64,000 nt of DNA from an uncultured Fluviicola sp. (GCA_913009205.1 CAJVYC010000003.1:144140-208139), one strand, 5' to 3'; counted from the first letter of the stretch, positions 1 through 9,375 are shown. Notes: generated from the sequence alone by a model not told the origin. Made by a program: numbers and translations.

Positions 1-1411
1 TGTCGTGGACACAGAGAAGTCAACGGAAGAGTGCATGACATGTGATTCTAAAGACATCACTTGGACTTCTGACATGAACGGAATGCCAATGGATGCCTAT
101 CCAAAAGGAGAGCTTGGCTGGAACGCTGAAGAGTCTAAAATGTATATTCAATCCGAATATGACATCTGGTCGTACGAATTAGGAAATAAGGAATTGATTT
201 CGATTACGGACAGCGCAGGGATGAAGAATAAAATTAGATTCTCAATGCGAAACTGGTCGTACGATAGTGTTTATGTTCACTACGAAAATGTCTACTTGCA
301 AGGATTTGATGAGAAAACAAAAGGAATCCATATTTACAAATTGATTGATCATGGAGATCATACGGACGTTAAAGAATTGGCTTATTTCGACGCTAAACTG
401 TATGGTGGATTAATGCGGTCTAAAAACCTTGAACGCTTTGCAATGCGTAAAATGACATTTAATGATTATCCAGAATTGTTCACGTATACGCGAGAGTTTG
501 AAAATCTTAAGCAAATATCAAACACCAATCCTCAGCAAAGCGAATTCAAATGGGGAACATCTGAAATTATAGATTGGAAAGCCTACGATGGAACGAAACT
601 AGAGGGGATTCTTTACAAGCCAGAAGATTTCGATGCTTCAAAAACGTACCCTTTAATGGTCTACTTCTATGAATTGAGATCTGATAACTTGCACTCACAT
701 TACATCCCAAGACCAACGGCTTCAATTATTTTCCCTTCCGAATATACATCGGCAGGTTATGTCGTATTTATTCCAGATGTTCGCTACAAAGAAGGGCATC
801 CAGCTCAATCGGCTTATGATTGTATTTTGAGTGGAACGGATCGCGTATTGCAGCTTTTACCAAATATTGATTCAAACCGAATGGCCTTACAAGGTCAATC
901 TTGGGGAGGTTATCAAGTTGCCCAGCTCGTTACAATGACGGATAGATATGCTGCTGCAATGGCCGGCGCGCCGGTAACAAATATGTTCTCTGCGTATGGA
1001 GGAATTCGATGGGGAAGTGGATATAATCGCCAATTCCAATACGAAAGAACACAAAGTAGAATTGGCTATACAATTTGGGAAAAACCAGAATTGTATGTGG
1101 AGAATTCACCGCAATTTCATCTTCCAAATGTAACAACGCCTTTATTGATCATGCACAACGACGGTGACGGAGCTGTTCCATGGTACCAAGGAATTGAATT
1201 GTTTACAGGACTGAAACGTCTTGACAAACCAACCTGGCTCTTGAACTATAATGGTGATGGACATAACCTAATGAAAAATGCGAATCGAATTGATTTGAGT
1301 ATTCGAATGCGTCAATTCTTTGATTATTATCTATTGGATGAAAAAGCACCACAATGGCTTACAGACGGAATCCCAGCGGTAAAAAAGGGGAAAGAATTAA
1401 GATACGATTAA
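1..1411 (+). CDS. S9 family prolyl oligopeptidase, 3' part (5' end outside window)
   Basis: This is the C-terminal part of a serine peptidase of the S9 (prolyl oligopeptidase/dipeptidyl peptidase IV) family. The frame is open from the first bases of the window, so the gene starts upstream and the ATG at base 5 is probably internal. The first ~180 visible codons look like the end of a beta-propeller. The alpha/beta-hydrolase domain follows, with the nucleophile in GQSWGGY (Ser299 of the visible part), an acid in HNDGDGAVP (probably Asp388) and the base in GDGH (His420). Family members cleave peptides or short proteins after proline or acyl groups, usually in the periplasm or outside the cell. 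The signal peptide, if any, is not in view. The next gene lies 46 bp downstream on the same strand. The exact substrate cannot be read from the sequence. Confidence 0.9.
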   Translation, partial: VVDTEKSTEECMTCDSKDITWTSDMNGMPMDAYPKGELGWNAEESKMYIQSEYDIWSYELGNKELISITDSAGMKNKIRFSMRNWSYDSVYVHYENVYLQGFDEKTKGIHIYKLIDHGDHTDVKELAYFDAKLYGGLMRSKNLERFAMRKMTFNDYPELFTYTREFENLKQISNTNPQQSEFKWGTSEIIDWKAYDGTKLEGILYKPEDFDASKTYPLMVYFYELRSDNLHSHYIPRPTASIIFPSEYTSAGYVVFIPDVRYKEGHPAQSAYDCILSGTDRVLQLLPNIDSNRMALQGQSWGGYQVAQLVTMTDRYAAAMAGAPVTNMFSAYGGIRWGSGYNRQFQYERTQSRIGYTIWEKPELYVENSPQFHLPNVTTPLLIMHNDGDGAVPWYQGIELFTGLKRLDKPTWLLNYNGDGHNLMKNANRIDLSIRMRQFFDYYLLDEKAPQWLTDGIPAVKKGKELRYD

Positions 1412-1457
1412 CAAAACTTTTTGTAGAAAGAAAATAGATACATATTTTTGGTGAATA

Positions 1458-3698
1458 ATGGCAAAATCTAGAAATGACATACCGCATACTGGCTTAAAGG
1501 GCTTTACGAAACATTGGAAAAATGATGTCGTTGCAGCGATCTCTGTGTCCTTGGTTGCACTTCCTTTATCATTGGCAATTGCTGTTGCTATTGGGATCCC
1601 TCCTATCGCGGGATTAATTACAGCAGTAGTTGGAGGTATTGTAACGACATTCTTTAGAAGTAGTAAATTGGCCATCAACGGTCCAGCCGCTGGATTGATT
1701 GGGGTTATCTTTTCAGCCATTCTTGCATTTCAAATAGGAGGCACAACCACGATTGAAGCGTATCAATATGTTCTCGCTGCAATTATTGTTGCAGGTGGAT
1801 TACAGGTTGTCATTGGTCTTTTAAAATGGGGTAGAATTGCGGAAATCTTTCCAACAACAGTTATTCATGGTATTCTCGCCTCCATTGGGATTATCATTTT
1901 TGCGAAACAGATGCACGTTGCAATGGGAACACAATCCGACGCTGGAAATACAATCGACATCTTAAAAGACATTATTTACAAATTCCCAGAGATTAATCCA
2001 TACATCGCGATAATTTCTGGAATTGGACTGATTCTTTTGATCTTTCATGCACGAATTAGTTACAAGGTATTCCACTTTATTCCCGCTCCGGTTTGGGTTT
2101 TGGCGGTATCAGTGCCCATAGTAATTCTTTACGGTCACTTGGAGTCAGAAGGAACAATTCTTTTCGGAGAACAATTCCACCAACCTAAGGGCTATCTAAT
2201 TGATGTTGAAAGCAACTGGATGGACAACCTTCCTACTCCCGATTTTTCTAAAGCACACACCTTTACATTTTGGGCGGCAGTAATTTCGATTACGCTCTTA
2301 TCAACGGTAATCACATTGGCAGGAGCGAAAGCTGTAGATGCATTGGATCCTTACAAGCGAAAAACGGACATGAATCGCGATCTCGTTGGAGTTGGCGTCA
2401 GCAGCATGGTCTCTGGAGCTTTGGGCGGTTTACCAGTAATTACGGTAATTGTTCGGAGTACCGTAAATGTTCATAATCATGCAAAAACGAAATGGTCCAA
2501 TTTTTACCATGGATTGTTTATTGCCCTCTTTGTTCTCTTCTTGATTCCAGTGATTCAATTGTTTCCTAAAGCAGCATTAGCAGCAGTTCTGGTCTTTACA
2601 GGAATTAAATTGGCGTCTCCAAGGCTGTTTATTGAAATCTACAAACAAGGGTTGGAACAACTGGTTTTCTTGATTTCTACGGTCGTTATTACCTTATACA
2701 AAGATCCTTTGATAGGTCTTTTGGGCGGTATGGGAATTACGTTGGTTGCACATTTATTGATTTCACGGGTTTCAATTCCGCAGTTTGTTCAAATGGTTGT
2801 GAATTCAGGAACTAAAATGAGGCACAATCAAGATGGCTCCTACACGCTTAAAGTGCGAGGGGTTGCCAATTTCCTTTCCATGCTTAAGTTAATAGGATTA
2901 CTTGAGAAAATTCCTGCGGGTGCAAACTTGCAGGTTGATCTTTCAAAAACGCGATTGGTTGATTTAACCTTTCATGAAAAACTGATTGATTTTAGGAGAT
3001 CGCAGCGCTTGACGGGAGGTAAAGTTCAAATTATTGGGCTGACGCAGCACGTCGCTTCTTCGAATCATAAATTAGCTTTAAGAAGTTTGATTCTTCCCAA
3101 CCCACAAAAAACATCCCCAAGACAGCAACGAATTAGGCAAATTGCAATTGACAATGGCTGGATGTATACCAAAGAAATTCAAGTTGACTCTAGTGAATTG
3201 TTAGAGTTTGATTTCTTCAATTCAAGACCGCTTGAATACAAACATAATGTTGTCGCAGGAGTATTTACAGACACCGAAATTGACTGGGAACTTAGCGATA
3301 TTGTTTTTGACGAGGGAGCCATGCTTTCGAAGGAGGTCTATAAAACAACTGTTCAACTCGTTCATTTACCAAAAAAAATTCCTTCGTTTGTTCTAGAGCA
3401 AGAAGGGATTTTCGATAAGCTCTTTGATCGTGTCCTTTCGTTTTCATCTTCAGATATTGATTTCCCAGAAGCGCCATTTTTCTCTAAAAAGATGCGATTG
3501 AGAGGGGAAGATGAAGATGCAATTCGAGCTTTGTTCACTCAAGACTTATTGGCTTTCTTTGAAAGCGAAGAAATCTACCATATTGAATGCAACGGTGAAG
3601 CGCTTCTTATCTTTAAGTCGCTTAGAATTGCCAATACGGGAGAAATCAAAAACATGGTTCGATTCACAGAAGAGCTCGTTAAAAAGATCAATAAATGA
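1458..3698 (+). CDS. SulP family inorganic anion transporter with STAS domain and extra C-terminal domain
   Basis: The 746-residue protein is a membrane permease of the SulP/SLC26 family, which moves sulfate, bicarbonate or related anions. The first ~435 residues are a chain of hydrophobic helices, and the family signature near the N-terminus is visible (VALPLSLAIAVAIGIPP, then INGPAAGL). Residues ~457-545 form a STAS-like domain that starts after the last helix. About 190 further residues follow that are not part of the usual SulP plan. The last ~110 (from roughly SDIDFPEAPFFSKK) look like an independent soluble domain. Its stop overlaps the start of the VanZ-like gene in an ATGA, so the two are probably translated together. 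No carbonic anhydrase gene is adjacent, so the transported anion is open. Confidence 0.9.
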   Translation: MAKSRNDIPHTGLKGFTKHWKNDVVAAISVSLVALPLSLAIAVAIGIPPIAGLITAVVGGIVTTFFRSSKLAINGPAAGLIGVIFSAILAFQIGGTTTIEAYQYVLAAIIVAGGLQVVIGLLKWGRIAEIFPTTVIHGILASIGIIIFAKQMHVAMGTQSDAGNTIDILKDIIYKFPEINPYIAIISGIGLILLIFHARISYKVFHFIPAPVWVLAVSVPIVILYGHLESEGTILFGEQFHQPKGYLIDVESNWMDNLPTPDFSKAHTFTFWAAVISITLLSTVITLAGAKAVDALDPYKRKTDMNRDLVGVGVSSMVSGALGGLPVITVIVRSTVNVHNHAKTKWSNFYHGLFIALFVLFLIPVIQLFPKAALAAVLVFTGIKLASPRLFIEIYKQGLEQLVFLISTVVITLYKDPLIGLLGGMGITLVAHLLISRVSIPQFVQMVVNSGTKMRHNQDGSYTLKVRGVANFLSMLKLIGLLEKIPAGANLQVDLSKTRLVDLTFHEKLIDFRRSQRLTGGKVQIIGLTQHVASSNHKLALRSLILPNPQKTSPRQQRIRQIAIDNGWMYTKEIQVDSSELLEFDFFNSRPLEYKHNVVAGVFTDTEIDWELSDIVFDEGAMLSKEVYKTTVQLVHLPKKIPSFVLEQEGIFDKLFDRVLSFSSSDIDFPEAPFFSKKMRLRGEDEDAIRALFTQDLLAFFESEEIYHIECNGEALLIFKSLRIANTGEIKNMVRFTEELVKKINK

Positions 3699-4051
3699 TT
3701 TTACGAATCGGATTGGTTCTTTTACTTTCAGCAATAGCGTATTTGAGCTTGACTCCTTCGACGTCAGTTTCTGTTGGAAACGACAAGGTGGGACATTTCA
3801 TCGCCTATGGAACTTTAATGATCAACATCGGCTTGTTGACCTTGCCTAAAATGAAGCACTTTCGAAACGGAATTATTTTTACCATTTGCTACGGAATGTT
3901 AATGGAAATAGGGCAGTATTTTGTGCCAGGAAGAACGTTTTCAATGTACGATATGTTAGCAAACGTTTCTGGAGTTGGTTTGGGGATAATACTCTCATTT
4001 TTGTTTGGAAAGAGCATTCAAAAATGTCTTAAGAAATGGAAATTAATTTAG
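3695..4051 (+). CDS. VanZ-like family membrane protein
   Basis: This is a 118-residue protein with about four hydrophobic segments. It has the VanZ-like pattern: KVGHFIAYGTL in the second segment, then a conserved stretch with E, Q, R, D and AN residues (GMLMEIGQYF, GRTFSMYDMLANVSG). VanZ-like proteins are small inner-membrane proteins. The founding member gives low-level teicoplanin resistance, but most homologues, including Bacteroidota ones, have no known job, so no resistance role is implied. The ATG overlaps the stop of the SulP gene by 4 bp. The following aldehyde dehydrogenase starts 29 bp downstream, so the three may share a transcript. Confidence 0.82.
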   Translation: MILRIGLVLLLSAIAYLSLTPSTSVSVGNDKVGHFIAYGTLMINIGLLTLPKMKHFRNGIIFTICYGMLMEIGQYFVPGRTFSMYDMLANVSGVGLGIILSFLFGKSIQKCLKKWKLI

Positions 4052-4079
4052 GTACTTTTACACTTCAATCTTTTGACTA

Positions 4080-5519
4080 ATGGAGAAACTTCAGAATTTT
4101 ATTGATGGTAAATATTGCGACCCAATTGAAGGTCAGTACATTGATAACTACGAGCCCGCTTCGGGAAAAGTGTACAGTCTCATTCCGAATTCTGACGCCC
4201 AAGATGTTGAGTTGGCGGTGAAAGCTGCTGAGAAGGCTTATCCTGTTTGGTCGAAAATGAGCATTGATGAAAGAAGTGCAATTATGGTCAAGCTTTCGCA
4301 GGGGATTGAAGCAAGAATGGATGAATTCGTTCAAGCTGAATCCCGTGACAATGGAAAACCCGTTACACTTGCAGCACACGTTGATATTCCAAGAGCGGTT
4401 TCGAATTTTCATTTCTTCGGAACGGCAATTTTGCACTTTGCTTCGGAGTCACACAATATGGAAGGCGTTGGCGTTAATTATACCTTGAGAAAACCACTTG
4501 GAATTGTGGGTTGTATTTCTCCTTGGAACTTGCCTTTGTATCTTTTTTCTTGGAAAATTGCTCCGGCTTTGGCGGCAGGAAATTGCGTTATTGCAAAACC
4601 ATCCGAAGTTACGCCATACACGGCCTACTTGCTGGGCAAGGTGGCCAAAGAAGCTGGAATGCCCGACGGTGTTTTGAATATTCTTCACGGAGAAGGTGGA
4701 GGCGCTGGCGATGCAATTGTGAAGCACAAAAAAATTAAAGCAATCTCTTTTACTGGAGGAACAACAACGGGAGAATACATCGCTCGAACTGCGGCTCCAA
4801 TGTTTAAGAAACTTTCCCTTGAATTGGGAGGGAAGAATCCTAATATCATTTTTGCGGATTGCGATTTCAAAGAAATGTTGAGTACTACTCTGCGTTCATC
4901 GTTTGCGAATCAAGGACAAATTTGTCTTTGTGGCTCTCGAATTTTTGTTGAGCGCTCTATCTATGATAAGTTCAAAGAAGAGTTCGTTAAACGTGTGGAA
5001 AATACGATTGTCGCACATCCATCAGATGCTATGGCAAAGTTAGGAGCAGTTGTTTCAAAACCCCACATGGAAAAAGTACTTTCTTATGTTGAACTTGCTA
5101 AAGAAGAAGGCGGAACGGTTTTAACAGGTGGAAAGCGCGTAATTGTTGAAGGATATGAAGACGGATACTATTTACGTCCTACTGTAATTGAAGGATTGCC
5201 ATTTGATTGCAGAACGAACCAAGAAGAGATTTTTGGGCCTGTCGTTACAATCACACCGTTCGATACGGAAGAAGAGGCGTTAATTATGGCCAATTCAACA
5301 CAATATGGTTTGAGCGCTACCTTGTGGACATCCAATCTGAAAAGAGCACATCGAATGTCGAATGAAATTGATGCTGGAATCGTTTGGATCAATGCATGGT
5401 TAGTTCGTGATCTTAGAACTCCATTCGGAGGCGTTAAGGCTTCTGGTGTTGGAAGAGAAGGCGGTTGGGAAGCGTTGCGTTTCTTTACTGAGCCTAAAAA
5501 TGTTTTTGTGAAGTATTAG
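4080..5519 (+). CDS. NAD(P)-dependent aldehyde dehydrogenase (2-aminomuconic semialdehyde dehydrogenase-like)
   Basis: The 479-residue enzyme has the full aldehyde dehydrogenase plan. The Rossmann-type region contains SPWNLPL. Catalytic Glu248 lies in LELGGKNP and the nucleophilic Cys282 in NQGQICLC. The C-terminal signature PFGGVKASGVGREGG is present. It oxidises an aldehyde to the acid using NAD(P)+ in the cytoplasm. The overall wording is closest, from memory, to the ALDH8A1/2-hydroxymuconic and 2-aminomuconic semialdehyde group of tryptophan (kynurenine) or aromatic breakdown. No other gene of such a pathway is in the window, so the substrate is an inference. The ATG sits 3 bp after an in-frame stop. 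A weak 6-bp inverted repeat just after the stop codon (from 5520) may end the transcript. Confidence 0.88.
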   Translation: MEKLQNFIDGKYCDPIEGQYIDNYEPASGKVYSLIPNSDAQDVELAVKAAEKAYPVWSKMSIDERSAIMVKLSQGIEARMDEFVQAESRDNGKPVTLAAHVDIPRAVSNFHFFGTAILHFASESHNMEGVGVNYTLRKPLGIVGCISPWNLPLYLFSWKIAPALAAGNCVIAKPSEVTPYTAYLLGKVAKEAGMPDGVLNILHGEGGGAGDAIVKHKKIKAISFTGGTTTGEYIARTAAPMFKKLSLELGGKNPNIIFADCDFKEMLSTTLRSSFANQGQICLCGSRIFVERSIYDKFKEEFVKRVENTIVAHPSDAMAKLGAVVSKPHMEKVLSYVELAKEEGGTVLTGGKRVIVEGYEDGYYLRPTVIEGLPFDCRTNQEEIFGPVVTITPFDTEEEALIMANSTQYGLSATLWTSNLKRAHRMSNEIDAGIVWINAWLVRDLRTPFGGVKASGVGREGGWEALRFFTEPKNVFVKY

Positions 5520-5684
5520 ACTTCACACTGAAGTTTAATTTCATGCTCTGTTTGAAAATAATTTGGTTCTTTCAGAATAACTTATCATCAACTCCCTGTT
5601 GTTCTCCCGTCAAATCACCAATCATTAGAACGCTTATTTTTTTCTTCTCAAATGAAAATTCTTTTAGTACCTATTAAATGAAGA

Positions 5685-5718
5685 TAAAAAAAGAGCGACC
5701 TGTTTCCAAATCGCTCTT
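5685..5718 (-). terminator. Rho-independent terminator of the 5742-6509 gene
   Basis: On the minus strand an 8-bp perfect stem (AAGAGCGA/TCGCTCTT, 12-nt loop) is followed by a run of T. It lies about 25 bp beyond the stop codon of the minus-strand T9SS gene. The plus-strand side has no T run, so it acts on minus transcripts. Confidence 0.8.
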
Positions 5719-5741
5719 CATTAAATGTTTTGAAACTGCTT

Positions 5742-6509
5742 TTACTGAAGCAAGATTCTTTCTGTTCTCATTCTTCCGTTTACTTCAACATTTACAAAAT
5801 AAGCTCCGGCGTCTTGGTTGCTCATATCGATTTCCGATTGGTGAGACAATCCTTCTTGATGAAAAATAGTTCTTCCCGCCAAATCCGAAATGGTAACGTT
5901 GAACTGATCAACACCTTGCGTCGTCATGTTCACTTTAAACATTCCGTTTGTTGGGTTTGGAACCACTGCGAAGTTGAAATCATTTACAAGATCTGATAAG
6001 CCCGCAGTTAAATCAATCCAATGAACAGTAATCTCAGCCCAGTAAGTATCATCCAATTCAAGAGTCACCATGTGATCTGTGTTTTCTGGAACAGTTGCAA
6101 GGTCCAATTGAAGAACGAATTGACGGTCATAAACCGCTTCATCCTGACCACCACTTGAACAAGTAACACCACCTATCAACGCATCACTTTCAAACCCTTC
6201 CATATCGAACGAAAGCCAATTCGTAGAAACATTCGCAACATTTGCAATTTCTAAATTTTGGATATCAATCCATAAATTATAAGCTGCAGCAGGATCATCT
6301 GAGAAAGTCCAGCAATTTGTGAATTCATTCGCTTCCATATCATTTGTCCAGATACTGAAAACAGGATCTTGCGGTGCCCAAATACAAAATGGAGATCCAC
6401 CATCACACGGATCTGCTTTTGCTTTAAGCCGTTCAACTGTGATTGTATAAGATATTTGAGAGAATACAGTTATTGGAAAAAGAACTGCGAATAGTAATAG
6501 TGTTTTCAT
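5742..6509 (-). CDS. T9SS-secreted protein of unknown function with type A sorting domain
   Basis: This 255-residue exported protein starts with a clear Sec signal peptide (hydrophobic core LLLFAVLFPITVF, cleavage likely after FSQ). The last ~80 residues form a T9SS type A C-terminal sorting domain: VVPNPTNGMFKV, then VTISDLAGRTIF, then GAYFVNVEVNGRM and an R-rich end. T9SS carries such proteins across the outer membrane and normally removes the tail. The middle ~150 residues match no family I recognise. They contain paired cysteines (in DPCDGGSPFC and GGVTCSSGG) and several Trp/Asp motifs, and may be a beta-sandwich adhesion or binding module. It ends in its own terminator. Upstream lies a stretch of decayed coding sequence on the same strand. 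Confidence 0.85.
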   Translation of the reverse strand: MKTLLLFAVLFPITVFSQISYTITVERLKAKADPCDGGSPFCIWAPQDPVFSIWTNDMEANEFTNCWTFSDDPAAAYNLWIDIQNLEIANVANVSTNWLSFDMEGFESDALIGGVTCSSGGQDEAVYDRQFVLQLDLATVPENTDHMVTLELDDTYWAEITVHWIDLTAGLSDLVNDFNFAVVPNPTNGMFKVNMTTQGVDQFNVTISDLAGRTIFHQEGLSHQSEIDMSNQDAGAYFVNVEVNGRMRTERILLQ

Positions 6510-6627
6510 AGTTGATTCTTTAAGTTAATTCCTTCAAATGTAGCGATATATACTCTTAAAACCAATCATATAAATTAAAAAAGCTAGAAACGTTTCCGAT
6601 CCAAAATCAGTTATATTGTCATTGTCC

Positions 6628-6723
6628 CTAGTGATTCATGACAAAATTTTTGGCTGTCGTTTCGTTGTTCAATTCATGAATAAGGAAGTAATTTCCATTC
6701 GCCAATGCTTTAATCTTCAGTTT
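6628..6723 (-). pseudogene. Orphan T9SS sorting-domain tail (gene remnant)
   Basis: On the minus strand, about 32 codons between two stops read like the last third of a type A T9SS sorting domain: ALANGNYFLIHELNN followed by ETTAKNFVMNH and a stop. The pattern 'ANG-Y-F-hydrophobic pairs-polar turn-hydrophobic end' matches the tails of the intact cargo proteins in this window (for example SNGVYFIHV and AGAYFVNV). There is no start codon, signal peptide or cargo domain in frame. I infer the end of a lost secreted-protein gene. Confidence 0.45.
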
Positions 6724-6805
6724 TCAAAGAAGGCGCATAGCTAGCAAAGTTGAACTAAATTATATAAATCTGAATTTTCTAAGAATCGTATTTTCGGTTT
6801 ACTCA

Positions 6806-6925
6806 TTACATTTCGATTGTATCCGTTCCCTTGGAAATGATTATTTCAATGTTTTTAACAACATCGTATCCTAGAGATTCTACTTTCCCAGAGGTATTAG
6901 CAGAAACAGTTTGAGTAAAAGTCTA
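6806..6925 (-). pseudogene. Coding-like fragment, possibly an upstream piece of a decayed gene
   Basis: Minus-strand reading gives TFTQTVSANTSGKVESLG then YDVVKNIEIIISKGTDTIEM before a stop. It has normal-looking codon use and an amphipathic beta-strand pattern. An in-frame TAG precedes it, with more readable sequence (FTVSLVA) before that stop. I do not recognise the family. It lies just upstream of the orphan sorting-domain tail on the same strand, so both may be remnants of one secreted protein. The rest of the 6510-7002 gap shows no gene. Confidence 0.3.
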
Positions 6926-7002
6926 AGCTACCAATGAAACAGTAAAAGAAAATTAAAATAAACTCTCGAATCGTAAATATCAATACCCTATACCTATAAT
7001 CT

Positions 7003-9360
7003 CTAATGAGCAACTACAACCTTCTTCGTTAACAACGAAACACCATCGCTCACTGTCAAAAAGTACGCTCCATTAGAAACAGAACTCAAATCAACAGTCG
7101 TCATGTTGTCCTTTAATTGCATGGTGGAAATTAATCGTCCGCTTAAATCTCGTATTTCAAGATTGAAATTACCTTGAAAAGCTGCGTTCAAAGAAATGTT
7201 AATTAAGTCATTACTTGGATTCGGATACAATTCGAAATCGTCCAAAGAAAGACTGTTCAATCCAGCATCTGCAGTTACGCAGAAGTTAATCGTTTCAAAA
7301 ATATCAAAAGCAACGTTTTGCATGTTCCCAAAGACAAACCCTGATGCGCTTGTAATATTATAATTGCCGTCCGTATTACACCCCGCTTGCGAAGTTCCTT
7401 CGAGTCCATCGCCCCAATCATCAAAAATGATGAAGTCGTAACAACCAACAGCCAAACAATATTTTTCTGTAACGGTCAATTCGTTTCCATACGCGCCAAG
7501 ATCGCTTGGCGATGCCGTTTGATTTCCACCAGTACCAAAGGTTTGGTTTCCGCCTGAAGCAACAAGATTAGAGCCCGAATCGCTCAGCTGCCAGGCCGTT
7601 TCATACCCGAAACAATCCGTTGAAATATTGATAAATGTGGCAACAGAATTGGCGAATAACGTAAAGGTTTTCGATACGGTATCATTTCCAGTATTGGTAT
7701 CGAAAGTCGTATTTGGATCAGAAGTAAATGCGTTAAACATGTGAACACCATCTGTTGAACTCATTCCCGGAAGAACAATCGTTTCCGAATCGTTCGACCC
7801 AAGCGATCCCGTCCAATTGTAAGTAAGGTTTGCTCCGCCGTCAATATTGTATGACAAGGTGCATTCTGTCAAAGTGTTATCGCCGGCATTTCTGATCGCC
7901 ACTTTTGGCTCAAAAGTTAGTCCACAAATGGTAACTTCGGGACTTGCAATGGATTGCGCGCTGGCATCATCAAATTGAGGAGTACCGTTTGGATCCCAGC
8001 CATCGACAACAAGTGCTTGACCGCAAGTTGCGGGCGCTAAATACTCCCCAACGCCTAAGTCCCATGAAACACCGAGGCGACCAAAATAATCGTAAAGTTG
8101 ATTTGGGCTCGTTCCCGCACATCCTGCCGGTCCGCCAAAAAGTTGACCGACAATTCTGTGGTTTTGATCAAACAAAGGACTTCCAGATGAACCGCCTTGT
8201 GTTGTTCCAAACTCCCAATCTGCAACCCACCAAACCATTGCGCCTCCTCCAACGCTTTGAAATGGAGAATCTTCTTCGCGCGAAATTTTCATTATATCAC
8301 CGACAGGATGATGGATACACGTGGCTTCTGTAATAATTGTATTTTCGTCATGGTTCCATCCTGCGTAAAACAAATTCCAAGCAGTAGCATCTGCTAAGGT
8401 CATGTTGTCCGCCTCCAACAAAAGAAAGTCAGATTCTGTTCCGTTTGCAAGCACTGTTCCTCCATTTGCTGTTTGATCAAAAGGCGCGCCCGGGTCTGTA
8501 CTTCCCAGAACTGATGCGCAAGATTCCGTTCCCGGAGGACTTGCCCAATTGAATCGAAAAGACCAAGTTGTGGTTCCAGAAGACAAACAATGATTTGCAG
8601 TTAAAATTAATGGGCGACCGTCTTCGCAAGTATTGTTAATCAAAGCTCCGCTGCAAATCCCGTTTCCGTTTACCACAATCATAGCGGCAGATCGCGCTTC
8701 GTTCTCCCACCCATTACCAAGTGGGCAATTAACGTCATAATGGCAATCACCAGAATCGTTAATACCTTTCTCCAATTGATTTTGAATGATTCCAAGGCTT
8801 CGGTAACCATGGATCACATTCAAGATTGTAAAATGCCCTTGATTTTTAACAGCAAGTGGCTCAACGTACTCAACAATGATATCATCCCCTAGAACTAATT
8901 CGGTGCTCAATAAACCGTCTTTCCGATTGTTCTTTGAAGTATATGCTCCAACGCGATTTGTTTGATCTGTGTCATAGAGGTAGAGGTACGCGCCTTCAGG
9001 AATAAATAAATTGGAAAGAATTAGATTGATTGAAAGCGCATTCACACACTTTATTTCGGTTCTCCAAACACGATCACCATTAGGCAATTCATTCCAATTG
9101 TTTGAAAAGTCTCTTAGACGAATATTCGTTTCAAATTTGTGTCCAAATCTCCAAGGAGCATCTTTTACAGCGTCGTTCAGAATGTCTTCTGCTTCAATCA
9201 TTTTTAAGTCAATTTTCGGCATTGTTTGAACGACATCTATTGTCTTAAAACTTGAATGGTATTTTGACCATCCCAAAGGCCCGCCAAGATCTGTCACTTG
9301 TCCGAAGGCAACCGCAGAAAGAAATAAAACAGATATTAACTGTAGAATACGATTCGTCAT
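7003..9360 (-). CDS. Secreted trypsin-fold serine protease (lysyl endopeptidase-like) with T9SS sorting domain
   Basis: This is a 785-residue secreted endopeptidase. It has a signal peptide (cleavage near FGQ) and a propeptide-like region to about residue 205. The chymotrypsin-fold domain holds a complete triad: His257 in LTANHCLSS, Asp311 in ESDFLLLEAD and Ser392 in GGSSGSPLF. It resembles Achromobacter-type lysyl endopeptidases (family S1/S5-like). A beta-rich region (~470-690) follows, containing a CARDB-like stretch around TECTLSYNIDGG and a second module with DDWGDGLEG. The protein ends in a type A T9SS sorting domain (LYPNPSNDLIN to SNGAYFLTVS). It probably works at the cell surface or outside the cell in protein breakdown. 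It lies 15 bp after the redoxin gene and is likely co-transcribed with it. Confidence 0.9.
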   Translation of the reverse strand: MTNRILQLISVLFLSAVAFGQVTDLGGPLGWSKYHSSFKTIDVVQTMPKIDLKMIEAEDILNDAVKDAPWRFGHKFETNIRLRDFSNNWNELPNGDRVWRTEIKCVNALSINLILSNLFIPEGAYLYLYDTDQTNRVGAYTSKNNRKDGLLSTELVLGDDIIVEYVEPLAVKNQGHFTILNVIHGYRSLGIIQNQLEKGINDSGDCHYDVNCPLGNGWENEARSAAMIVVNGNGICSGALINNTCEDGRPLILTANHCLSSGTTTWSFRFNWASPPGTESCASVLGSTDPGAPFDQTANGGTVLANGTESDFLLLEADNMTLADATAWNLFYAGWNHDENTIITEATCIHHPVGDIMKISREEDSPFQSVGGGAMVWWVADWEFGTTQGGSSGSPLFDQNHRIVGQLFGGPAGCAGTSPNQLYDYFGRLGVSWDLGVGEYLAPATCGQALVVDGWDPNGTPQFDDASAQSIASPEVTICGLTFEPKVAIRNAGDNTLTECTLSYNIDGGANLTYNWTGSLGSNDSETIVLPGMSSTDGVHMFNAFTSDPNTTFDTNTGNDTVSKTFTLFANSVATFINISTDCFGYETAWQLSDSGSNLVASGGNQTFGTGGNQTASPSDLGAYGNELTVTEKYCLAVGCYDFIIFDDWGDGLEGTSQAGCNTDGNYNITSASGFVFGNMQNVAFDIFETINFCVTADAGLNSLSLDDFELYPNPSNDLINISLNAAFQGNFNLEIRDLSGRLISTMQLKDNMTTVDLSSVSNGAYFLTVSDGVSLLTKKVVVAH

Positions 9361-9375
9361 AATTATTGTCGAATA

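Noticed and set aside
1397..1720. 107-codon minus-strand frame over the SulP start
   Set aside because: It is antisense to the clear SulP N-terminus and has a low-complexity Ile/Ala/Pro composition, as expected from a shadow frame.
3695..4051. Glycopeptide resistance from the VanZ-like protein
   Set aside because: Most VanZ-like proteins have no resistance role and no van genes are present.
4080..5519. A kynurenine or aromatic catabolic cluster around the aldehyde dehydrogenase
   Set aside because: No other enzyme of such a route is adjacent. The neighbours are transport and membrane genes.
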